The notes: generated by a model from the letters alone, not told the origin. DNA of 64,000 bases from Anopheles merus (GCF_017562075.2 NC_054082.1:52648181-52712180); one strand, 5' to 3'. Counted from the first letter of the stretch, positions 35,201-48,216 are shown. A program made the numbers and translations.

Positions 35201-38200
35201 CGATTTTTTATCGTTTTTTTAATTGATCCCCCGATATAATGGCAGCAGTCCAACTTTTTTTTTTAACAAACGATGAAAATAAATATTTTAGGTAAACAGT
35301 CTATAAATAAAGTCGGGAACTATCCATAGAAATCCCCGTCAAACCCTGTAACACACAATCGCGTGGCCATTTGGGCGGGGTAGGCCTGGGTGTGGCGGCC
35401 GCGGATGCGGATCAAACTATGAAAAATGCAGGAAGAACACGAGATGAAATGAAATAAACTCTGAGCTCACAATTTTCCAATCCAACATCGAACGAATCTA
35501 CAAACACAAACGCAAACGGCCTGGTTGCCGTGTTCAATCAATCGATTCGGAATAACATTCGCACAAGAACTCGGTCGGATGTGATGTTCGTGCTGGCTGA
35601 CTGGCTGGCGAGTTTGGTTTATTTCTTCTCTTGAAGCAACCTCAACTTTTAGCACGAATGAATATCGAAAGCATCGAGAATAGCAGCAATAATGGTACGG
35701 ACTAATGGTAATAATAATCATAAAACAGACTATCAAGCGCACACCAACAAAAAGGTGTAACACCCTTCCTCACCCACAACACACCCTCCCACAACCACGG
35801 CACACGAACGACAGACTACTTCCCACCTCTCGGCTGTTGTCCCTGGATCGGTCTCGGATCAACCGGGAATGATGATGAACCGGCGGGAGCCTAACCGCCT
35901 AACCGGCCCAAGGCCCACCACGCGCGGCCACCGCGCGTTCATCGAAAGAATGAACTCGCGACGCCACCGGGTCGACGTTCGTTCGCTCGCTCGCTCACTC
36001 ACTCTCTTTCGATGGCAAAACAGATAGCAAAACGAAGCCGGGGAGAAGCTTTTTAAAAAACATGGAAATCATAATAAGCCAATGCTGTTCTGTTTGTGTG
36101 CGTGTATATTGATGCAGTGATGGAGAGAGGGGGGGGGGGGGGGGGGTTGTTGCGTTGGGCGGTTGGGGAGGAATATTTTAATGTTTTTTCGTTGTTGAAT
36201 GTTGTTTTACTTGCTTGCTGCTGCTGCTTTGCTGCTGTTGTTGGCTTTGCGTTTGGCAAGAAGTGCTGCGTTGTTTCGCCATTTGTTGTATGTTTGTAGT
36301 GTTTTAGTAGGTAGCACGGAAAACCCGAACGGTAGAATACGGTTTTCGAAAGCGACAAAAACACACACAATTATAAAAAAGGTTAAATACAGATAGCGCA
36401 CAGAAAGAAGGAACAAAAAAACAAGACGAAACAACAAACTACTACAAAACATGAAAATCGAGGCCACGTGGAAAAACAACAAGCTCCTCTCTGTGGCAAA
36501 CGAAAAACGAATCATAATAATGTGATGGCACAGAAACCCGGAGCACACAAGCGACTAACTCCACAGAAAAAATGGAAGACGACAGGAGGGGGGAGGAGGT
36601 TGGGTAGTAGGACATCGCTCATGGGCGGCGGGGCGCCTTCCGGGCCTCAGATGCCGCATCGAATTTCCTCGTCCATTTCCACGCGCGAGCGCCGCCGCAT
36701 CCATTTCGCACGCAATTCTTCGGCGTATGAGAAATGATGAAATATTGCTCATTTTTATTATGCACGGAAATTCGAGACATTGACTGCGCTGTGCTGAGGA
36801 TCCAGTGGTTCTGGTTTGGGGGGTTATTTTCCATTTGACTTTTCCTCCGTCATCTCGTACTGACTGCAGCGACGGGGCATGTTGCCAGGATGGTGATCTT
36901 AGCCTTTTGTTTTTGCTAAATTATATTTACCTTCTTTCTTTTGAGCTTCACTTTTCCCTGCTTTTCTGTTCGAAAATGGTCGACTTGCGATGAAATTGGA
37001 TGAAATGTTTTATTATAGTTATTAAATGATTTTTTTTTAATTTTGGATGTCCTATCACGATCATAAAATGAAGAGGTTTTAGGATGATTCAATGATTATT
37101 TATTTATTTATTTATTTATTAATAAGGTATTGAGCCTTCATGGCATACATACACAATTACAACTAATGTCTTATACACTATGGGTTCTTTAAATTAGACG
37201 TAATGCAGCCTCGTATGACATTTGTACATTTCGGGACACTAAAGGACAAGTTAATAAAATTTGAATATAAATTAAAATTCTTAGACATCAATAAAAACGG
37301 ATCCCTAGCACAGAAAAGACGATAACGAAAATCAGTAATTAAAAATTGTCGAGTTCTTAAAGGCCTAACAGGGACATGACAAATTACATTACTTAGCAAT
37401 AGGGGTGCATCGATTGTTCTAGTTAACAGTTTAAACATAAACATTCTTTGGACAACCATTCTTCTTTTTTCAAGAGTTTCAAGCCCTAACAACTGATGGT
37501 ATTCGAAAGCGACAAAAACACACACACTTTGGACAAAAACTGGGTAATTTTGGATGATTAACAAAATCGATTTGTTTCCCTGCGTGTCCGATTAATGTCC
37601 TATCGCCGTTAGTAGTAGATGTTTTTCATAAATATTGGCTGTTTTAAAAAAAATCAAACTCTAAAGTGAAAAACTAAAAACTACAAAAACCTTGCATCGT
37701 AGTACTTACGCTGTATAACGAAAATACGGCTACGAAAGGTGTAAAAAACAACGCAAAGAACGTTTGCGAAACTTATGTCTACCTACTTTGAAAACAAGGT
37801 CTGAAATTCGAGACAAATTCGAGAAATTCGAGATTGCCCCATGAACGCGGGGAAAGCCTTTGTCAAAAATGGTATACAGCAGCGGTTTTCTTCTGAAGGG
37901 GAAATTCCCACCCAGGAGGGAATTTCGATGTTCTTTTGGGGTGATATTTTTGTTGTTGTAAAATATAATGTGTCATTACTTGAGCATTACTTCTAATAAC
38001 TTCAAAATCAAGCAGTTCGTCAATTTTTGTTTAACATATCATTATTTCTATCAATTTGTGACTGCTCCGCGTAAAAAGAAACTCTTTTTGTTCTCTCTGT
38101 CAAATGTTACGTTTTTCTGCAAATAATAGTTGGTTTTGTGTGTTTTACTTAAAAACTAATTTCGGAAATTAATTTACATAACTGTAAATTGCTGTTATGT

Positions 38201-41200
38201 TATCATCACAAAATGTATAACCAAAACCAAATTAAACATCTTCAACACACTTAGGTGGTACAAATATATTTTAAAAAATTCACATTAAATATGTTAAAAC
38301 TTCTTATTTTTTAAATACCATTTGAGAAAAAAACGTGTTTGTTAACAAGCAGTTAATAATTACTTGACCGACCTTTTCAAGCAACAGGCTAATACCATGA
38401 CGTTTGTTATTATTTTTGAAGCATAACAAACATGATTGTAAAGGGGAAGTTACATATATTTGCAATAACATTGCGTTTGTGTTTTGCTGAACTTAAATTT
38501 TTATAATAAAAACATTCCGATTGTGAACTTTTTTTTTCTTAATTATGTGTGTTAGTGTGGGTAAGTGTGTGTGTATGGTCATGGAGTTCTTTTTGTTTTA
38601 TTTGTTTTTGTTTGTCAGTGTATCTTTTGTTGCGATTCAAAAGGTTAAAAGTGGTGATAGGTGTAAAGTTGTGTGGCAGGGTTTTTTGTTGTTGTTGAAG
38701 GTTTTATTTAATGCAAAACTGGAAACAATACAATAAAAATATACAATAAATTGGCATTCCAGGTGAACATGGAAGTGATGGGGAGGTCCGCAAAAAGAGA
38801 GAAAGAAGATTTGTGTGTAAGAGAGAACGAGAGGCAATGTAGCACAGTAATAAAATGCGATTGTGTTGGATTTAACGTTTGCAGAGGAGCAAAGCGCAAA
38901 CAGCACAGACACACATTTGTGTGATACTGCCTGTACACAATATAAGTACACAAAACTACGCACCGAGCGAAGAAACATAACGCCATGAAATAGCGCAGTA
39001 ACGAGCAGTAAAAGGAAAAAGCGAAATTAGGATCAGGGGCAGGGAAAGGGGAGAAAGAAAATGCAAATCAACATACCAGTCGCAATGCAACATCTCCATA
39101 TAGTGGTCGACGTGGAAGCGAGCAAGATGTGTGTGTGTGTGTGCCTGTAGTCACTTCTTGAAGCTGTGTAAGGTTAATAGCTGCTGCTAGCTCTGCTGGA
39201 CTAGAATATCTTGTTTTGCCCATCGGGGTTTGTCAACGTTGAATACATACATCTTTTAACAGAGCTTCTCAATGCTTGGCGAATCTCGCTTAGAAGCGAT
39301 AGAGAATTAGACCAGAACACATCACATTCTAGAATCCCCAATCGTATGCCGATACAATGAACCCCTTGGGGCAATTTAAATCCTGTTCATTTCGTTTGAA
39401 AACCCCTGATTGGCTGCAAACTTCCAGCAAGTAGCCACAATTGGACGTGACTTAGCATTTTGCATCAGTAATCGTAGTATGCGCTGCTAACGACGTCAGA
39501 GTCGTTCGGGGGTTGGTTGGTTGGCCGGGTCGGGTGCGATGGTAAAACTGCGCAAGAAAAGCTGCAACTTTTTACCAACCCGTGTCCCCCATCGGGACTG
39601 GTTTTGTGTGTAGTTGGGTTCTATCATAATTGTTTTCAATTCCTCTCTTCAGTGTAGTTATGGTAAATAACTATCTTTCTTTTTGTTCCATGTTGGGTGT
39701 GTAGGGGGGAGGGGGGGGGGGATTCCCTGCGCCAGGCCGTCGGAGCAAATGGCCTGAGAATTGAAAAACATACCCGAGACCACCACCAGACGTTGTGCAA
39801 TGCCCGCGAGCCAAAGCATGTTTCTGAAGAAAGATTGCGCGACCACCAATGGTTGGGGTTTTTGTGGTAGTAAAATAATACACGGTTATTATTTTTTTAA
39901 ACTTACTTCACGGAATATGTCGGCCTAGCAGTGAGCATCATGTTGTACGGAAAAGGGTTAAGAAAATGAAAAATTACTTACATTCAAAAGTGTGTGCGAA
40001 AGAAACAGAAAAAAAACAATCTTGAAACCGCTAATGAGTTAAAAAGTTCAAAAACAAAACAACAAGTATAATTTATCTGTTCCATAAAACTTTTACGCTC
40101 CTTTACAATACAGCGTGTGGCGGAATTTACGATTTCAATGGAAATTTAAACACGTTTGCTTACACCAAAACACACCAAACACCAAATGCGCTAAAGCAAC
40201 GAATGAAAAGGCCATCAGGGAATGCCACATTTATGTTTCAAACTTAATACGATTGACCTTGTATCATGCGGCATGTGATATGTTATGCAAATTTAACTCG
40301 GAATTGACGTCACTATCTTACAAAAGTGGCTCTCTCTCTCTCTCCTTCTCCTTTCGACCCTAATTTAGATAGAAATGCACTTTTGTATTGGGTTGTTTTT
40401 GTACTTTCCAGTAGAGACGGTTAAAACCCCGTGACTCAAGCGTGGATAGTAGAATGTTATTTATTAATTTCATCATTTCCAATTCACCAATTCACTAATA
40501 TATTGCTATTATTTTTTTCTTTACGTTTTTTGTACAATTTATGGATAGAATCTTTAAACTAACTTAATTAAATAATTAAATAAACCCGAACACAACCCGA
40601 AATGCAGGGCTCAAGTATACGTCCACGAACGGGATAGGATGAAATGGTAGAGTTGTGATCACAGCCTTTTAGGCCACAATAGTTACTATCCGGGATATTC
40701 AACGTAAGCAGATCTTCGTTAAAGAACAGGATTTGATCTTGTATCGAAAAAAATCTAGAACAATTATCACCAACGGGAACAGAAACAGATACAAAATGGA
40801 TACAAGATCAACGATCCCAAACCACACCTGTGAATCGGAGCTGCAAGAATAGCTCCAACATGTATATTTCAAGCACAAATTAACTAGTTTTGTAAAGCTG
40901 TGCAAATCAACATCAACTGTATATGGTTACAATCTTTAATATGGACTGCGCCACAGAGCTGTTGTTGATTGCATTATCAGAAGAACAGAGATTTTTCACA
41001 CACCTCCTGCCTAGTTCTCACATTAAACGCTTACCGTTCCTCTTAACGCATATACGAAGTTATTGCAAAATGCTGTATGGGCATACAATTGCTCTTTTTA
41101 TTGATTTTTGCCATTGCTCCCACCTTACCGCCAGCGTACAAAACCGTTTGGCCGTTAAAAAATGTATATGTGTGTTTGTCCTTTGTTTTTTGGTTGTAAA

Positions 41201-44200
41201 AAAAGTACAATACACAAACATTTTGAAAAAAAAACATCAATACATCGATCGAACGATGGGGGTCGACGAGGACGCCAATATGCCAAATATGTTCTGAAGC
41301 AACGATAAAAAAAGGAAACCACATGCGCGCTTTGTCTGTCGGGGTCGATTAACAATGTTATTACATACGCCACCAACTTCAACACAAATACATTCATTTC
41401 CTGTGATGATCGATGGGTGTGTGTGTGTGTGTGTGGTGTTGTGAAGAAACAGATTTAAAAGATTATATTGCATTGTACTCCTCATCTTTGTGCCGTTCTT
41501 TCATATCATGTGACTCTCTTTTTCGCACATTTTATGTATTAAAAGTACAGTAAGACGGATATCTACATTGCTCCTCGGCAGCCCTGTACAGAAAAAAACA
41601 CACACAGAAAAAGACATGTGAAACGTAAAACGAACGTTCGATGCTCGGTTTACGTTTGCACAATTAGTGTAATTAGATGAGCCACCCGGGAAAATAATAC
41701 AGCAAAACTGCACAGAAACAACAACAGTAGTAGCAGCAACAGCAGCAACAACAACAGCCACCACCGTGGTTGCATTCATCCCATTAATTTGCATTGGTTA
41801 GAGCGCAACATAATAATAATAATAATAATAAAAATGCGATGCGAGGTGACAGGGGGTGGGGAGGGGAGGGGGTGGTTTTGCAACACAGCAGGAAGAAACA
41901 TAAAGTTAGTCAACCGTGTGTGTGTGTGTGTGTTGTTGTGTATGCGTATGCTCTGAAGTAATACCGTTTCCTTTTCGAACACGATGATGATGATGGTACA
42001 TGATACACGTTGCAACAGTTTTCCGTCGAGCGGCGGTTTTCCGAGTTACAGATAGAGATGTATTAAATTCTTGTTACGCACTCTCACAGGGGGGGGGGGG
42101 GTTAGCACGCAAACACACAGTACCACGGTGGTGAGGTGTATCGGCAGGGCGAGTGAGTGTGCAGGAAAAGGGCAGGTTTGATTTAAAATCGATATGTCAA
42201 TATTTAAATAAAGAATTCATCGTTACGCAATCGCGCAAGCCAACCGACCGTCCGACCGACCGCCAGACAGAACTGGCTTGATATGTTCGAACCATATATC
42301 CCTTCTTCTTCTTCTTCATCTTCATCTTCTTCAGCTCATTGCCAACAGGTTAACACACTTATCATGGCAGCACCATACGAGGGCACACTTTTTAATGTGT
42401 GACGAGTCGTTTTCAAAAACTCAAACACACACACAGCCACACAACCACACAAACCCTAAAAAAATGTGGTACACTTTTTGCCCGTCCCTTTTGTATTGTT
42501 ATTGTTCCCACATCCATCACTGGCAGTGTCGCTGATAGACGACCCCGAAAGGCAAGTTAAGCGCTCACTCCCAAACGGCAACGGCAGCGCCGGGATGGAT
42601 TCCCTTATCTTTCGGGGGGAATGAAAACCTTCCAATATCGTCGCATCGTTGTCGTTGTCGTCGCCGTCGTCTCAGTTTCCTACACCGTCATGTTCTTGCT
42701 GAAAGTAGTCGTAGGCCTAGCTCGATTCTGAATTGACAATCTGTAAAAGGCGAACACTCCAAATTTATCGCCCTGCTGTTTTTTTCTTTGGTTGGCACAC
42801 CCGGACGCTACCCCACCCTGCGGTTGGTGAACCGCAGCTTATGTGTTTGTGTGGTGTATATGCACTGTTTTGCTCGGTGGTGTGGTGTTTAGTAACCATT
42901 TTTATCTCTATGCAAACGAATTGAAAAATGCCACAATTGTGGTGAGAACATAAAATCGCGGTAGAATGAGACAACATACACATTTCTTATAATATATCGT
43001 TTTCTTCTCTTCTTCTTCTTCTTCTTCTTCTCCTTCTTCTTTCATTTCATGCTCGCTCCTCTCTTCGCGGGTGTGAATTGAACCTCCAACCGTTGCTGAC
43101 TCACGTGACCGAACACGAATGATCCCCGCCGGCATGATGGTGGCGATGCTGCGCGCAACGGTGGAACTGCAGCTAAGCGTACGCGATGATCATGATGCAA
43201 ACATATGCGCCAACTGTATCCTCAGCATCGAGGCCTTCTTCAAGTACAAAGCCCAGTGCGTGCAGAACGATCGCTTGCTGCGCAAGAAGCGGGTCAGTTT
43301 CTTCGCTGAGCTCGGGCTAGCGGCCGATTCCGGTGACGGGATCGTCGGAGCGAACGATCTTTCGTACCAGTCGGCGGCGGCGGCAGCACCGGAGCTGTCT
43401 AGCAAGCGGCGTCGATTGTCACGCAATGGAGACGGTGGAGAACTAGGCAATGAGGAGGAGGAGGAGGAGGACGAGCTATCGACGGACCGTAAACGACACC
43501 GAACCGGGGGCCTTCCGGATGGCGATGATGATGACAGCAGTGGGAGTATAAAGAAGCCCTACTATGGTGACGCTCACGGGGAAGGTGCAGCAAAGGTGGA
43601 GAACGATGGCGAGGAAGCTGACCTGGGACCGTATCAAATTAAGCAGGAAGCTATCGATCCGGACCGAGATGGGGAGGAGGAAAACCGCAATCAGCAGCAG
43701 CAGCAGCAGCAGCATCTCGAGGATGAAGACGACGATGAGGAAGAGTACTTCAATCCGAACCAATTCCTTGCCCAGGAGACACAAATCGACGAAGAGGACG
43801 AGATCGGCGAGGATGCAGACAATGACGTCAGTTCCGATGGCGATGGGCAGCAGTTTGTCGTTGCGAATGGTGCCGAGAGTGGTGATGGGGGTGGTGCTGG
43901 TGGGTCGGCGACTGAACAACACCAGCCGCCCCAGCTGTTCGAGCGTGGTTGGAAGACGACGGAATTCTCCCCGCAGCCCGGTTCGTCCGGACTGAAAACG
44001 CTCAAAATAACCGACTACTCCAATGTTACGGGGAAGCGCGGACGTCCGCAGCGTTTCGTTACGGAGATGCTATCGATGGCAGCGGCGGCGGCAGCGGCCG
44101 CGTCCGGTGGAAGCGGTGGTGGTGGTGGTGGTGGTGTTGGTGGTAACACCTTTTTGCCGTACCATCCCGGAGACGCAATGTACCAGCAGTGGCAACGGCT

Positions 44201-47200
44201 GAAAGGGTTGGCCAATGCGCGACTGCAGGCCGACGGACGGGTGCCACTGGCGCTCGCAAACCCTCCGCACGGCCGCACGACAACGCGCGTTCTCGGCGGT
44301 GTGATCGAACCCACGAAAAAGGTGCAAAAGTTTCTGGACGATGGACTGCGGGAGCTGATCTACAATGCCGGTGCGCCAAACCCGCACTTCGCTCGGGTAT
44401 GTAGACGGTACCGTGAGGAGTGGAAAGCTTTCCCAGCTTGTAGGAACGCTTTCATTACCGTTTAATTTCGTTTCGTTTTAGGACGGAGGCTCGACGGATT
44501 TCAAGGTCGTGAAGGCACGCTTCAACTCGTACAACATCATCTTCGACGACAATCGGTTCCTGCGGCGCAACAAATCCGTCAGCGGGCTGCCCAAGTGGTA
44601 CTGGGCATGCAGTGTGACCGGCTGTCCGGTGAAGATATGCAGCTACGCCGGGCGACTGTTCCGCACGAACGAGCTGTCCCATACGCACCCGCCGACGGAA
44701 CCGGACGCGGACAGCAAGTACGAAACGATACAGCCCGACCCGGTCGAGGCGGAACAGTTGCAGCGCCAGCTGCTGCATCAGCAACAGCAGCAGCACGCAA
44801 TGCAGCAGCAACGGCTCGTGCGCCAGCAGCAGCAGCAGCAACTCCTGCGCCAACGTCAGGTGGAGCTTGCGCAGCGCCGTGTTGCGGCAGCGGCAGCGCT
44901 GATGGCGGCGGCGGCTGCCAACTCGTCCCGCAACGATTCCACCGAGCTGGAGCGCTCGATGCACGGGCTGGATAGCAGCAATAGCAACAGCAGCAGCAGC
45001 CACAACAACAACGGCAGCATGGCCGAACAGAACGATCCGCGCAGAAACTACGAGCTGCGAATGGCGGACGATGGTTCGGAGCTGCTGTTGTACGCTGGAC
45101 ACACCCATGGACTGATTATGACGCGCAAGGATGGCGTGCGGGTGTACCGGTGCACGAGCATTGTCGGTGGCGAGGAGCAGGCATCGGGCGAGGCAGGCCG
45201 TCCGTGTACGGATACCGTGTTCCTGCACTCGAACGGCTGCATCGCCAAGGTGTGCAAGGAGGAAAACGTGGACTACGGCATGGAGTTCCCGGTGGACGGG
45301 GGCGCTGCTGATCGGTACAGGACGGCGGGCGGAAGTGTAGCGGAAGGCGGGGAGGAGGACAAGCGTCGCCGGCCGCAGAAGATTATCGTGTACGAGGGCT
45401 ACCGGTACAAGTACTGCCATGCACGGCCCGAGGGCAGCTTCTACTGGCGCTGCGTGCTGCGTCACGATAAGGACTGCCTGGCGTCGATACAGACCAAGCG
45501 CAACCTCGAGTTTCTCAACGTGAACGATCAACCGCACAACCACGAGCCGCCGGATCCGTCCGAACCGCACGAGAACGCGATGCTGTGCGAGATTCGACTG
45601 CCGGCCAAGGGTGAAGCGACGGAAGGGTCGACCGATTTCAAGCTGGTCAAGAGTGGCCAGAAGCGAGAGTTCCTCATCTACAAGGGCTATCGGTATTACT
45701 TCCAGTACGAGTCGAAGAACGGGCGACGGTCGTACCGGTGCACGATGTTTAAAAACTGTCCCGCTGGAGCGTTTCTGCTGCCGAACAGTACGATCCAGGA
45801 GGCGAAGAACTTTATCCACACGCACCCACCGGTGGAGGATATGGACAAGTACATCACCAAGGACAGCTTGATAACGAGCCCGATCAAACTGCCGGACGGT
45901 GCGACCGAGGGTGGAAAGCGGGGCGTTGAGTCAGGAGGCCACGGTGAGCGGGCCCCAATAGAGCCGTTGAGCAAAGACCCAGAGGTAGCGCGCCGGAACG
46001 GGTACCGCATCATCAAGAACTACAAGAACAAGGAAATCATGATCTACCTCGGGTGGCGTTACTTCGAGGACTACAAAAAGAAGAGCGGCGGCCAGGTGTG
46101 GCGCTGCTCGTCGCATCGTTTGTGCCGCGGCTCGGTGCACCTCTTCCCGGACGGTTCAATCAATTTTGCCAAGCTGGTCGATCACAACCACTCGCCACCG
46201 AAGAAGATCATCAGCCACTCGTCCATCGATGGGGGCGAGTACACGAAAGCCATGCTTGATGTGTCCTCCTCCCTCGACTACTCGCTTGACGGGACGGGCG
46301 ACTCGATGCTGCTGACCGGTGGTGGAACGTACCACCGTTACATAACGCACCAGGGCCATCGGTTCCGGTTCGCAACCCGCAAACGCGAAGGCACCATCTA
46401 TTGGCGGTGCGCGATGCGCCTCGAAACCAAGTGCCCGGTGTCGTTCCACACGAAGGAGGACACGTACGAGCTGGTCAGTACGCGGAACCACGAGCACAAC
46501 CATCCCATACCGACCGTATGGCCGGAGGTGGCCGGCGGGCAGATTGACGACGAGCTGCCCCAGGTCCGGATGCCCGCCGAGCAAGTGGGCACGACGGATT
46601 TCATCCTGACCAAGAACTCCAAGGGCCGAGATCTGGTGCTTTACCGCAGCGGGCGCTTCTATTTGGACTACTCGCGAAAGGATGGCAGGATTGTGTTTCG
46701 CTGCTCGGCCGTGTCCGGATGCCGGGCGACTGTGCTGCTGCTGCCCAACAAGACGCTACAGGTGCCGGAAGACTTTAGCCACAATCATCCCACCGCGGAC
46801 GGTTGGGAGGCGGGAGAGGCGCCATCGCTGGACGCCAAATCGGTCGGACAGTTAATGACGGAACCGATCGAGTTAAAGTCCGACGATGACGAGGAAGAAG
46901 GCGCAACGCCCACCGATCTGATCGCTGACCGGGGGGCGAGAGTGTCGGGCGGCGCCGGACCGGAATCGATGCTGCCCAAAATCATTCTTTACGACGGGTT
47001 TCAATTCCGCTTCATATCGCGCCATCCCACGGAGCAGAGTGCGTTCTTCCGATGCTTTAACTTTGATGCAAAGAAAAACCAGTGCCACGCCTCGCTCTAC
47101 ACCGACCTGAACGGCGTCGTGATCCAATCTAATCAGCAGCCGCACAATCACGACCAGAGCGACTACCTAATGGGGCCGGATAAATATCATCCCCGTTCGC

Positions 47201-48216
47201 TACAGCATCGGCCCGATCAGTCAGCCTTATTAATAACTGCACCGCCTACTGGGGACGAGCTGCGCGGAACACGTGATTACAAGATCGTAAAAAATTGGAA
47301 AAATCGTGACGTGCTCGTGTTTCAAAACTGCCGCTACTTCCTGCACTACGTCCGCAAGGATGGGCGCAAGGTGTGGCGCTGTTCCGCGATCCGTAGCTGC
47401 CACGCGGCCGTCTATCTAAACGCCGACGGGACGGTCGATCAGTTCCGCGGGCAGCATGTGCACGAGATACGGCCGGAAGGGGAGCCGCGACGGCGCCGTC
47501 GCAGGAAAAAGTCCGAACTGGTGCCGTTTTCGTACGGTGTCGGTGTCGGGCCCGGCGTCGGCGCCAGTATCTTCGCAAACGGGATGCTTGCCAATGCTGC
47601 CGAGTTGATGGCGCGCGGTATGAATGGTGCGTCGATGCTTAATGGGGGTGCGATCGGTGGCATCACCCCACACGGCGGCGCCCTTGTCGCAAACGGATCG
47701 ATGAACGGTGGCCACAATGGGACGAACGAGTGGATCGATTACAGTGACTACGCTATGCAGATGAGCGGTTCGCCGAATGACACAGTCAGCAGTGCAGCGC
47801 GCGGCAGTGAAGAAACCCATTCCCTCTGGGATCAGCACCATCCTGAGGATGGTGGTGGTGGTGGGCGTGGTACAAATGGAGGGGAAGGATTTGATCTTAG
47901 CTACCATTCGGTGTTTGGCAGCCAGGAAAACTTCAACACGTACGCCGTCCATGCGCTCGCCCAGCATCACCTGCAGCAGCAGCAGCAGCAGCGATCGGCC
48001 GCCACCTTGCAGCAGCAAATACAGCACCATCAGCAGCTGCTGCTGAACGGTGCCGGTGGACAGTTGCAGTTGCATCGACGACACAATGGCGCACCGCAGC
48101 CGCCGGACAGCAGCGATGCAGAAGAGTGCGAACTGTCCGGCGATGCCAGCGGTGACGAAATTCCCCTGATCGACATCACGCCAGAGGTAAAGATAGAGGG
48201 AGACGACGAACTATGA
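26248..48216 (+). CDS. ZAD zinc-finger protein with multiple FLYWCH domains, 3 coding exons
   Basis: Model join(26248..26400, 43173..44396, 44482..48216), 1703 residues. Exon 1 gives the first half of a ZAD domain (FCRLCF, then LLHKIFDCTTIT). Splicing to the first AG after a long pyrimidine tract (CTGCAG at 43172) completes it with LSVRDDHDANICANCILSIE, so the zinc ligands are C16/C19 and C63/C66. An acidic, Gln/Gly-rich linker follows. Exon 3 carries FLYWCH-type fingers at about residues 462-530, 648-720 (degenerate), 756-815, 842-909, 964-1031, 1075-1135, 1163-1229, 1290-1349 and 1388-1454. Each has an aromatic (Y/W/F)RC, a second Cys and a closing HxH (HTHPP, HNHEPP, HNHSPP). A basic run (EPRRRRRRKK) follows, then a Gly/Gln-rich tail. 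ZAD mediates dimerisation and FLYWCH binds DNA or protein, so a nuclear chromatin or transcription regulator is inferred. I know no named orthologue with this architecture. Confidence 0.85.
27525..28060. mobile_element. hAT-like non-autonomous element
   Basis: Left end CAGGGATGGGCAAC and right end (minus strand) CAGGGATGATCAAC are imperfect inverted repeats of the classic hAT start. The flanks GACTAGTG and TGCTAGTG agree at 6 of 8 positions, fitting a decayed 8-base target duplication. The length is 536 bases with no transposase frame. Confidence 0.7.
31553..31702 (+). mobile_element. tRNA-derived SINE, internally shortened
   Basis: Head TGGTACAGTCGTCAACTCG, distal block AAGTCTCGAAAACGCTTGTA and tail GTAGAAGAAGAA are in plus orientation. 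The part around the B box is altered or deleted compared with the 11-kb copy. It lies in the large intron. Confidence 0.7.
34661..34808 (+). repeat. (ACAT)n microsatellite, about 37 units
   Basis: About 148 bases of near-perfect ACAT repeat with a single visible interruption (CATTCATAC near 34786). It lies within the large intron. The long open frames over it on both strands are artefacts of the 4-base period. Confidence 0.95.
37085..37510 (-). pseudogene. 5'-truncated LINE, C-terminus of reverse transcriptase ORF
   Basis: The minus strand encodes YHQLLGLETLEKRRMV, RMFMFKLLTRTIDAP and CHVPVRPLRTRQF, the conserved C-terminal pattern of ORF2 in Jockey/I/CR1-like non-LTR elements (LGLxxLxxRR ... 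P.R.LR). On the plus strand its 3' side shows (TTTA)n at about 37097-37120, the inverse of a (TAAA)n tail. The frame is open over this stretch but only the last ~125 codons are present. Confidence 0.75.

Larger units (their letters stand above)
26401..43172 (+). other. 16.8-kb intron 1 of the ZAD-FLYWCH gene
   Basis: It starts GTAAGT after the first ZAD half and ends in a (TTC)n-rich pyrimidine tract near 43012-43040, with the next AG at 43171-43172. Long TC-rich stretches (28.3-30.5, 31.0-31.5, 33.0-34.5 kb) create many spurious open frames. It hosts a hAT MITE, a SINE, a LINE 3' fragment and several microsatellites (G run 36129-36146; AAT run about 41809-41831). I see no independent host gene inside on either strand. 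Confidence 0.7.

Noticed and set aside
42299..42336. CTT run as the tail of another SINE
   Set aside because: No tRNA-like head or SINE body is found on either side; simple repeat only.
44455..45825. 456-codon open frame on the minus strand opposite the FLYWCH exon
   Set aside because: It is the antisense shadow of a GC-rich coding exon; its composition (V/R/L/H-rich) is the complement of the real codons and it has no domain or start context.
47416..48084. 222-codon minus-strand open frame under the C-terminal FLYWCH region
   Set aside because: Mirror of Gln/Gly/His-rich codons (poly-L, T-rich stretches); no independent signal.
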